Of a DNA stretch of 11,888 nucleotides, positions 6,630 to 11,888 are shown one piece after another. Under the pieces are notes generated by a model. That model saw only the letters and a list, made by a program, of their open reading frames with translations, made no database searches and had not been told where the DNA came from. The translations under genes and the position numbers were made by a program. The stretch spans positions 1 through 11,888 of the forward strand of contig RPOS01000097.1 in assembly GCA_003820635.1 (NCBI GenBank), read 5' to 3'. The stretch comes from Verrucomicrobiaceae bacterium (GTDB lineage Bacteria > Verrucomicrobiota > Verrucomicrobiae > Verrucomicrobiales > Akkermansiaceae). Position 1 is the stretch's first letter. Every line of letters begins with the position of its first letter.

Positions 6630-8263
6630 GCAAGGCCGTTTCCATCCGCGTGGAGCCGGAGCATGGCGAGCGCGTGGAACTCCATGCCACGCCCGGCACG
6701 CGCGTCCTCTCGGAAGTGCTCGCCGCGCAGGGTTTCCCGCTCAACACACGCTGCGGCCAGCGCGGCCTCTGCCGTGGCTGCGAGATCATCCTCAAGGACG
6801 GCTCGCTCATGGTGGGAACTGCCGAAATCTCCGCGCCCGCCACCGTCCGCTCATGCCGCGCCAAGCTCCACGGCCCGGTCACCATCGCCATTCCCACCCG
6901 CTCGCGCATCGAGCACAAGCCACAGGTCGGCGAGACTTTTGAAATCGCCGTGCCTTATGCCCACGATCCGCTGTTTCCCGCCGGGGCCGTGCGGGACACC
7001 GCCTTCGCCGTGGACATCGGCACCACCACCGTGGTGGTTCTGTTAGCAGATCTCGTCTCCGGCCAGGTGCTTGCCCGCGCCGGCGGTTTCAACGGGCAAA
7101 TCCGCTTCGGCGACAACGTGCTCACCCGCATCGACGCCGCGCGCACGCCGGAGACCATCGCCGCGATGCAGGCGGCCGTGGTTTCGGAAACACTCGCGCC
7201 ACTGCTGCTCCAGGCCTGCGAACGCGCCGGGCGCGATCCCTCACGCATCGCCGGCGGCACCATCGCCGGAAACACCACCATGCTGCACCTGCTCACCGGC
7301 GAGGACCCCACTTCGCTCGGCATCGCGCCGTTCACCGCGCGCTTTCTATCAGGAAAACGGCTGTCTGCTGCGGACATTCATCTGGCCGTTGAGGGGCTGG
7401 CGCCGGAAACACCCATCCAACTCCTGCCCGGCATCGCCGCCTACATCGGCGCGGACATCACCGCCGGAGTGTACGCCAGCGGCATGGTGTTCGATGCGAA
7501 GCCCAGCCTGCTGGTGGACATCGGCACCAATGGCGAGATCGTCCTGCAGTGCAATGGTTCGCTCACCGCCACCGCAACCGCGGCCGGCCCCGCCTTCGAA
7601 GGTTGCGGCCTGCGCTGCGGCACCCGTGCCCGCGAGGGTGCCGTGAGTGACCTGGCGATCACCGCCACTCCATTTGAAATCACCGCGCAAACCATCGGCG
7701 GCATTCCTCTTTCCCGCGCCTCCGGCATTTGCGGCTCCGCCTATATCGACTTCCTCGCCTCCGCCCGCCGCAGCGGTCTGTTAGGCCACGCCGGGCGCTT
7801 TGACTCCACGCTGTGGGACAAGCTCCCGGAAGCCTTCCGCAGCACGGAGGACGGCGAACGCGCGCTGCTGCTCACCGGCGATGCAAGCCCCGGCTCGCCA
7901 CGCGTCAGCGAAGTGGATGTGGCCGTCCTGCTCCAAGCCAAGGCCGCCATCGGCGCGGGCATCGAGACCCTGCTGGAAACCGCCGGCATCAAGGCGGAAA
8001 AAATTTCGCGCGTCTATCTGGCCGGCGGATTCGGCATGCATCTCAATGTCTCAAACGCCATCGCCATCGGCCTGCTGCCGGGCTTCAAGCCGGAGCAGGT
8101 CCGCGTCGTCGGCAACACCTCGCTCGCCGGCGCGCTGCTCGCGCTCATCGACCGCACCACGCTTGAGGAAATGGAGGCCCTGCGCGAAAAGGTGGACATC
8201 ATCGAGCTCAACCTCGCCGAGGATTTCGAGGACCGCTACATCGAGCACCTGATGTTGACATGA
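6626..8263 (+). CDS. RamA/RACo-like corrinoid reductive activator ([2Fe-2S] + ASKHA, DUF4445)
   Basis: Predicted to restore corrinoid proteins oxidised to inactive Co(II) to the methyl-accepting Co(I) state, using ATP hydrolysis and electrons from an iron-sulfur cluster. The 545-residue protein starts with a plant-type [2Fe-2S] ferredoxin domain whose ligands are C43, C49, C52 (C-x5-C-x2-C) and C77. A linker (about 85-125) leads to the ASKHA ATPase domain: VDIGTTT at 129-135, a second phosphate-binding motif DIGTNGE at 298-304, and LAGGFGMHLN near 465-475. This is the bacterial layout of RACo-type activators; methanogen RamA instead carries C-terminal [4Fe-4S] clusters. GTG start, overlapping the DUF1638 stop by 4 bases; its own stop overlaps the regulator's ATG. 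Its obvious partner is the corrinoid protein about 1.8 kb downstream. Confidence 0.93.
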   Translation: MSKAVSIRVEPEHGERVELHATPGTRVLSEVLAAQGFPLNTRCGQRGLCRGCEIILKDGSLMVGTAEISAPATVRSCRAKLHGPVTIAIPTRSRIEHKPQVGETFEIAVPYAHDPLFPAGAVRDTAFAVDIGTTTVVVLLADLVSGQVLARAGGFNGQIRFGDNVLTRIDAARTPETIAAMQAAVVSETLAPLLLQACERAGRDPSRIAGGTIAGNTTMLHLLTGEDPTSLGIAPFTARFLSGKRLSAADIHLAVEGLAPETPIQLLPGIAAYIGADITAGVYASGMVFDAKPSLLVDIGTNGEIVLQCNGSLTATATAAGPAFEGCGLRCGTRAREGAVSDLAITATPFEITAQTIGGIPLSRASGICGSAYIDFLASARRSGLLGHAGRFDSTLWDKLPEAFRSTEDGERALLLTGDASPGSPRVSEVDVAVLLQAKAAIGAGIETLLETAGIKAEKISRVYLAGGFGMHLNVSNAIAIGLLPGFKPEQVRVVGNTSLAGALLALIDRTTLEEMEALREKVDIIELNLAEDFEDRYIEHLMLT

Positions 8264-8973
8264 ACGACTACCCCGCCGTGCCCCTGCTCGATCACCGGCC
8301 CTACGACCGGATCCGCGAGTTCTATCTCTATCAGGAGCCCGCGCTGCTCGCCGCCATGCGCCGCGGCGACCGCGGCGAGGCGATGCGCATCGTCAACCAC
8401 GTGCTCGTCCACATCTACAGCGCGGGAGAGGAACGCAGCGACCTGCTCAAGGGACTTCTGTTAGAGCTGGTGGTGATGATCTCGCGCGCCGCGATCGAGG
8501 CCGGTGCCATGCAGTCCGAGGTGCTCGGCACGAATTTCCGCATCCTCACCGAACTGGCGGAGATCGAGGACGACGAGCAACTCGCCGCTTGGCTGCGCAA
8601 AGCCTTCGATCATTTGTTTTCCACCATCCAGCGGCAGTTGGATTTCACACCGCCGCTGCTGGTCGGCAAGGCGCTGGATTTCATGCGCGCCAACCTCCAC
8701 CGCGAGATCACGCGGGATGAAACCGCGCAGTATGCCGGCATTTCGCCCGGCCATTTCTCCCGCCTGCTCAAGGAGCGCACCGGCCGCTCGTTCACCGAGT
8801 TGCTCCGCCAGTGCCGCGTGGACCTCGCCTGCGAAATGCTGCTGCATTCCGAGGAACCGCTCGCCAGCATCGCCGGCCTCTGCGGCTTCTGCGACCAAAG
8901 CTACTTCACCCGCGTCTTCCGCGATGTGAAAGGGCTCACCCCACGCCAGTTCCGGGAACAAGCGGGCAAGTGA
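8260..8973 (+). CDS. AraC-family transcriptional regulator, PocR-linker type without sensor domain
   Basis: DNA-binding regulator of 237 residues. Residues 135-235 form an AraC/XylS C-terminal domain with two helix-turn-helix units: about 152-172 (TAQYAGISPGHFSRLLKE) and 200-222 (LASIAGLCGFCDQSYFTRVF), followed by the family ending GLTPRQFRE. The N-terminal part (about 20-125) is helical and contains MRRGDRGEAMRIVNHVL and LELVVMISRAAIEAGA. This resembles the region between the PocR sensory domain and the HTH in PocR-type AraC regulators, but the PocR ligand-binding domain itself is absent. The gene overlaps the activator stop as ATGA, so the regulator is made with the activator. It likely controls this locus. 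Ligand unknown. Confidence 0.88.
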   Translation: MNDYPAVPLLDHRPYDRIREFYLYQEPALLAAMRRGDRGEAMRIVNHVLVHIYSAGEERSDLLKGLLLELVVMISRAAIEAGAMQSEVLGTNFRILTELAEIEDDEQLAAWLRKAFDHLFSTIQRQLDFTPPLLVGKALDFMRANLHREITRDETAQYAGISPGHFSRLLKERTGRSFTELLRQCRVDLACEMLLHSEEPLASIAGLCGFCDQSYFTRVFRDVKGLTPRQFREQAGK

Positions 8974-8980
8974 ACTGAAC

Positions 8981-9006
8981 GCGGCCAAAAGATGAACTCC
9001 GGCCGC
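8981..9006. terminator. Possible hairpin between convergent genes
   Basis: GCGGCC at 8981-8986 pairs with GGCCGC at 9001-9006 across a 14-base loop, in the 35-base gap between the convergent regulator and homocysteine methyltransferase genes. The position fits a terminator serving both, but neither strand has a T-run after the stem, so the assignment is weak. Confidence 0.3.
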
Positions 9007-9008
9007 AC

Positions 9009-9911
9009 TCACCCACGCCGCGCCACGGCCTGTGCGATGGCCGCGAGGTGCCCGGGCGTGGTGCCGCAGCAACCGCCGACGATCCGCGCGCCGGCGTCTA
9101 ACAGGCGCGTGGCGGTTTCCGCCATTTGCTCCGGCGTGGCCAGATAGAGTGTCTTGCCATTCACCTGCTGCGGAGCACCCGCATTCGGCTGGATGATGAC
9201 ATGGGCCGCGCCCGCCGCAGCGGCGATTTCCCGGCACAGCGCCACATAGTCATCGAGATTGAGCGCGGCCCCGCAGTTCGCCCCGACGATTTCCGCCCCG
9301 GCCTCCACGGCGCGGCTGATCGCCTCGGCCACCGGCGTGCCCATCATGGTGCGGAATTCGCCGGTCGCGGTTTTTTGAAAGGCGTAGGTGCCGATGACCG
9401 GCACGTCCGGATCACAGGCGAGAGCTGCCTCGATTCCCACCACCATTTCCTCGGGATCGCTCATGGTTTCCACCAGGATGGCATCCGCCCCGCCTTCTAA
9501 CAGCGCTGCAATCTGATCGCGGAAAGCCTCGCCCACCTCATCCGCCGTCAGGTCGCCCACCGGCTCCAGGAAATCCCCGCAGGGGCCCACGTCGCCCAGC
9601 ACCCAGGCGTCCTCACCGGCGGCGGCACGCGCGACTTGCGCGGCTGCCAGGTTGAGCGCCCGCACATCCGCCGCCCGGCCGTGCAGATCCAGCACGAACC
9701 GCGAGCCGCCGAAGGAATTGGTGGTGATGAGTTGTGACCCCGCCGCGCGGTAGGCATCATGGATCGCCTTGACGTCGTCCGCCCGGTCGATGTTCCACGC
9801 CATGCCGCAGGCACCGCTGGTCATGCCGCGCGCCATCAAGAGGGTTCCCATCGCTCCATCACCACAAACCGGGTGTGCCGCCAATTCATCCAACAGGTTT
9901 TTTCGCTTCAT
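9009..9911 (-). CDS. Homocysteine S-methyltransferase family protein
   Basis: Stand-alone Hcy-binding TIM barrel of 300 residues, the fold shared by the N-terminal module of methionine synthase MetH, BHMT and MmuM. Such enzymes move a methyl group to homocysteine, activated on zinc, giving methionine. The zinc ligands are expected to be C213 (VGANCG) and C281/C282 (GGCCGTTPGH). GDGAMGT at 17-23 and LITTNSFGG at 61-69 are further signatures. No corrinoid, folate or reactivation domain is attached, so the methyl donor must be external. The corrinoid protein encoded divergently 126 bases away is the obvious candidate, with S-methylmethionine or betaine as alternatives. The ATG at 9911 puts 17 residues before GDGAMGT; in-frame ATGs at 9920 and 9938 and a TTG at 9947 are also possible. 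Confidence 0.88.
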   Translation of the reverse strand: MKRKNLLDELAAHPVCGDGAMGTLLMARGMTSGACGMAWNIDRADDVKAIHDAYRAAGSQLITTNSFGGSRFVLDLHGRAADVRALNLAAAQVARAAAGEDAWVLGDVGPCGDFLEPVGDLTADEVGEAFRDQIAALLEGGADAILVETMSDPEEMVVGIEAALACDPDVPVIGTYAFQKTATGEFRTMMGTPVAEAISRAVEAGAEIVGANCGAALNLDDYVALCREIAAAAGAAHVIIQPNAGAPQQVNGKTLYLATPEQMAETATRLLDAGARIVGGCCGTTPGHLAAIAQAVARRG

Positions 9912-10037
9912 CCGCGCCATCAAAAAATGCGCCGCCATCCCGCACAAGCCCGGATCCCGCCGATCTCACGGATTCAACAAACAATCACACCAAATCACAA
10001 GACCGCACCCCCGGTGCGGCGCTAGGCTGCGCGCGTC
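9912..10037. promoter_or_regulatory. Divergent control region between Hcy methyltransferase and corrinoid-protein genes
   Basis: These 126 bases separate two divergent genes. The central part (about 9970-10000) is AT-richer than the surroundings. On the right it ends in a perfect hairpin, CCGCACC/GGTGCGG with a CCC loop (10003-10019), then TAGGCT (10023-10028) as a possible -10-like element, and the ATG at 10038. I do not see the conserved B12-box of a cobalamin riboswitch. Joint control of both genes from here would fit their proposed joint function. Confidence 0.4.
10003..10019 (+). repeat. GC-rich hairpin just before the corrinoid-protein gene
   Basis: CCGCACC (10003-10009) and GGTGCGG (10013-10019) form a perfect 7-bp stem with a 3-base loop, ending 18 bases before the start codon. 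There is no T-run, so it is unlikely to be a simple terminator. It could be an operator half-site pair or a leader structure masking translation. Its right half contains CCCGGTGC, also present before the DUF1638 gene. Confidence 0.5.
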
Positions 10038-10667
10038 ATGAATGATCCCCATCCTCTCAGTGCGGCCATCATCGCCGGAAAACGCAAGGACGTCCCCGAA
10101 CTCGTGCAGGCCTGCATTGCCGCGGGTGAAAGCGCCCAGTTCATCGTGGAAAACCATCTCGTGCCCGCCATGGCCATCGTCGGCGAGCGCTTCAAGAACA
10201 ACGAGATTTTCGTCCCGGAAATGCTCATCGCCGCCCGCGCGATGAAGGAAGCCCTCAAGATCCTCGAACCCATGCTCGTCGAGGCCGGCGTGAAACCCGA
10301 GTTCAACGCCGTGATCGGCACCGTCGAGGGCGACCTGCACGACATCGGCAAGAACCTCGTCGCCATGATGTGGAAAGGTGCCAACATCGACGTGATCGAC
10401 CTCGGCGTGAACGTGCCACCCGCGAAATTCGTCGAGGCCATCCGTGACAACAACGCCCGACTCGTCGGCCTCTCGGCGCTGCTCACCACCACCATGCCCG
10501 CCATGCGGGAAACCGTGAAAGCCATCCGCGAAGCGGGGCTCACGCCCAAGATCATGATCGGTGGCGCGCCCATCACTCACGAATACGCGGCGGAAATCGG
10601 TGCCGACGGCTATGCTGCGGATGCCGGCAGTGCGGTGGACGCCGCCATGGCCCTGCTGAAAGCCTGA
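10038..10667 (+). CDS. Methyltransferase corrinoid protein (B12-binding methyl carrier)
   Basis: Small cytosolic methyl shuttle of 209 residues, the usual size of MtaC/MtbC/MttC-type proteins. It binds a corrinoid cofactor and cycles between Co(I) and methyl-Co(III). A helical cap domain covers about residues 1-85 (VPAMAIVGERF and FVPEMLIAARAM are typical). The Rossmann-like B12 domain follows, with DxHxxG as D99-L-H101-D-I-G104; H101 should be the lower cobalt ligand. SALLTTTM near 155-162 and GGAP near 176-179 complete the B12 fold. The gene is divergent from the homocysteine methyltransferase gene and is followed after 21 bases by the UroD-type methyltransferase gene, implying an operon. 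Which methyltransferases dock on it is inferred from this context. Confidence 0.95.
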   Translation: MNDPHPLSAAIIAGKRKDVPELVQACIAAGESAQFIVENHLVPAMAIVGERFKNNEIFVPEMLIAARAMKEALKILEPMLVEAGVKPEFNAVIGTVEGDLHDIGKNLVAMMWKGANIDVIDLGVNVPPAKFVEAIRDNNARLVGLSALLTTTMPAMRETVKAIREAGLTPKIMIGGAPITHEYAAEIGADGYAADAGSAVDAAMALLKA

Positions 10668-10688
10668 GTTTTCATCCCAAGCCACTTC

Positions 10689-11720
10689 ATGAACCGCCAA
10701 TACTACCTGGATCTCGCCGCTTCCGGTCTCAAGATGCCCATCGGCACCCATCTGGTGCTGCATGAACATGCCGACCACGAAATCATACCCAATGACGGGC
10801 GGCGGCTCGGCGGTGTGATCGAGGAGGCCGCGCGGCGCTTCCGCTGCCCGCTGGCGCTGCCATTGATGGACTTGAAACTGGAAAAAGAAGCGCTCCTGCT
10901 CGCCCGCGGCATCGCTGCTGCGGAAATCGACACCTTCCATTTCACGGAAACACCCGGCGGGGATTGGGACATTCCACTCACCCGCAAGATGGATGCGGTT
11001 TGCGAGGCAATCCAATACATCGCCAGGGAAACCGAACTCTTGCCGGTCGGCATGGGCATCGGGCCGTTTTCACTGATGACCAAACTCATCACCGATCCGA
11101 TCACGCCCGTGTTCCTCGCAGGCGACGGCGCAACGGCCGATGACGAGGAGGAAGTGGCGTTGCTCGAGCGGTTGTTGCAACTCGCATCCAAAACCATCCG
11201 CCTCTATCTCAACGCGCAGATCCAGGCCGGAGCCAAGGCCATCATCCTGTGTGAACCGGCGGCCAACAACGTCTATTTCTCACCCAACCAGTTGGATGAG
11301 AGTTATGATGTCTTCGACCGCTACGTGATGGACCTCAACCGCCAGATCCGCGAGCAACTGCGCGCTGCGGACGTGGATCTGATCTTCCATGACTGCGGCG
11401 AGCTTACCGACGGCATGGTCAGCCGCTACGCGGAACTGGACCCGGCGATGATCAGCCTCGGCTGCTCGCGCCTGCTTTGGGAGGACGCCGCGTTGATTTC
11501 CAAATCCACCGTGCTATACGGCAACCTACCGACCAAGCAGTTCTACTCCGACGAGCTTGTCAGCATCGCCAAGGTGCGCGAACTCTCCGACCAACTGCTC
11601 AGCCGCATGCGCGAGGTGGGCCACCCCTTCATCCTCGGCAGCGAGTGCGACGTGCTCAGCGTCCCCGGCTACGAGCAGACCATCAAGGCGAAGGTGGACG
11701 AGTTCCTGAAAGCGGAATAA
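10689..11720 (+). CDS. Uroporphyrinogen decarboxylase-family corrinoid methyltransferase
   Basis: A 343-residue UroD-fold TIM barrel. It is probably not a haem enzyme: it carries the zinc motif of the methyltransferase branch (MtaA, MtbA, CmuA), with H234-x-C236 in FHDCGEL and C320 in LGSECDVLSVPG near the C terminus. In that branch zinc activates a thiol acceptor (coenzyme M for MtaA/MtbA), while the UroD-like domain of CmuA demethylates chloromethane onto a corrinoid. Here it may either take a methyl group from an unknown substrate to the adjacent corrinoid protein or pass it from the protein to a thiol. The start ATG at 10689 lies 21 bases after the corrinoid-protein stop, with no clear ribosome binding site. 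The Cys pair and length are intact. Function at family level is secure; substrate unknown. Confidence 0.9.
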   Translation: MNRQYYLDLAASGLKMPIGTHLVLHEHADHEIIPNDGRRLGGVIEEAARRFRCPLALPLMDLKLEKEALLLARGIAAAEIDTFHFTETPGGDWDIPLTRKMDAVCEAIQYIARETELLPVGMGIGPFSLMTKLITDPITPVFLAGDGATADDEEEVALLERLLQLASKTIRLYLNAQIQAGAKAIILCEPAANNVYFSPNQLDESYDVFDRYVMDLNRQIREQLRAADVDLIFHDCGELTDGMVSRYAELDPAMISLGCSRLLWEDAALISKSTVLYGNLPTKQFYSDELVSIAKVRELSDQLLSRMREVGHPFILGSECDVLSVPGYEQTIKAKVDEFLKAE

Positions 11721-11730
11721 GCGTGAGAGC

Positions 11731-11768
11731 TCTCCGCAGCGCATGTTTTCAAACACATGGAGCGGAGA
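11731..11768. terminator. Hairpin between the UroD-type gene and tRNA-Lys
   Basis: TCTCCGC at 11731-11737 pairs with GCGGAGA at 11762-11768. Inside it, CATGT at 11742-11746 pairs with ACATG at 11755-11759, giving a two-step stem. It sits ten bases after the UroD-type stop and just past the 3' end of the oppositely oriented tRNA, where a shared terminator is expected. There is no T-run after the stem on either strand, so termination is not certain. Confidence 0.45.
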
Positions 11769-11770
11769 AG

Positions 11771-11843
11771 TACGAGGACTGGGACTCGAACCCAGGACCA
11801 ATTGGTTAAAAGCCAACTGCTCTACCAACTGAGCTATCCTCGC
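11771..11843 (-). tRNA. tRNA-Lys (anticodon UUU)
   Basis: The minus strand gives a complete 73-base cloverleaf. The acceptor stem is GCGAGGA with TCCTCGT, and the D arm is GCTC-AGTTGGTA-GAGC. The anticodon stem GTTGG/CCAAT holds the loop CTTTTAA with anticodon TTT. The T arm is CTGGG-TTCGAGT-CCCAG. The discriminator base is A. The first acceptor pair is G-U, and CCA is not encoded, so it must be added enzymatically. It reads AAA/AAG lysine codons and marks the right edge of the corrinoid locus. The remaining bases to 11888 show nothing recognisable. Confidence 0.96.
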
Positions 11844-11888
11844 ATGAAAAGACTCCGGTAGGCGGGGCGGGACGATTAGGGGGGCGGC

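Noticed and set aside
9948..10037. Cobalamin riboswitch before the corrinoid-protein gene
   Set aside because: The gap is too short for the full aptamer and I see no B12-box; only a simple 7-bp hairpin is present.
9966..11015. Open frame of 349 codons on the minus strand, antisense to the corrinoid and UroD-type genes
   Set aside because: Its composition (rich in G, H, D, F) is typical of an antisense shadow, and both opposing genes have clear catalytic motifs.
5856..11720. Pyrrolysine-type amber read-through as in MttB/MtmB methyltransferases
   Set aside because: No internal in-frame TAG is followed by continuing homology. All genes of the locus end at normal stops, and no MttB-like protein is encoded.
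1..11888. CRISPR array, toxin-antitoxin pair, phage or plasmid genes
   Set aside because: No regularly spaced repeats, no integrase, transposase or replication genes, and no small gene pairs of that kind are visible.

Overview
The window is GC-rich (roughly 60-65 % by eye) and gene-dense, with few clear Shine-Dalgarno sequences. The encoded proteins look like those of a Verrucomicrobiota bacterium (Luteolibacter/Haloferula-like). That assignment is an impression from protein style and gene content, not a database result.

Left half, all on the minus strand (about 330-5781): a major facilitator superfamily (MFS) transporter, a PtsN-like phosphotransferase IIA protein, arginyl-tRNA synthetase 11 bases after it, and a CBS/DRTGG-containing family II inorganic pyrophosphatase. 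A strong symmetrical hairpin at 331-366 closes this group. Positions 1-330 hold no gene I can support, but they carry tandem palindromes and short direct repeats that look like the debris or end of a repetitive element.

Right half (about 5782-11720): a compact corrinoid (vitamin B12) methyl-transfer locus. Facing away from the MFS gene is a tightly overlapping plus-strand trio: a DUF1638 protein, a RamA/RACo-like ATP-dependent corrinoid reductive activator, and a short AraC-type regulator. Next come a minus-strand homocysteine S-methyltransferase-family protein and, divergent from it, a two-gene plus-strand unit: a stand-alone corrinoid-binding protein and a uroporphyrinogen-decarboxylase-fold (UroD-type) methyltransferase with an H-x-C...C zinc site. 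A minus-strand tRNA-Lys(UUU) bounds the locus on the right.

How the parts could work together (inference): the UroD-type enzyme demethylates an unknown substrate and loads the methyl group on the corrinoid protein. The homocysteine methyltransferase-family enzyme may then pass it to homocysteine, giving methionine. The activator rescues Co(II) inactivation, the AraC protein controls expression, and the MFS protein may move substrate or product. No MttB-, MtaB- or MtrH-type methyltransferase and no pterin-binding domain is seen. This resembles a methionine synthase taken apart, with its folate module replaced by a UroD module, and it is the most interesting content of the window.
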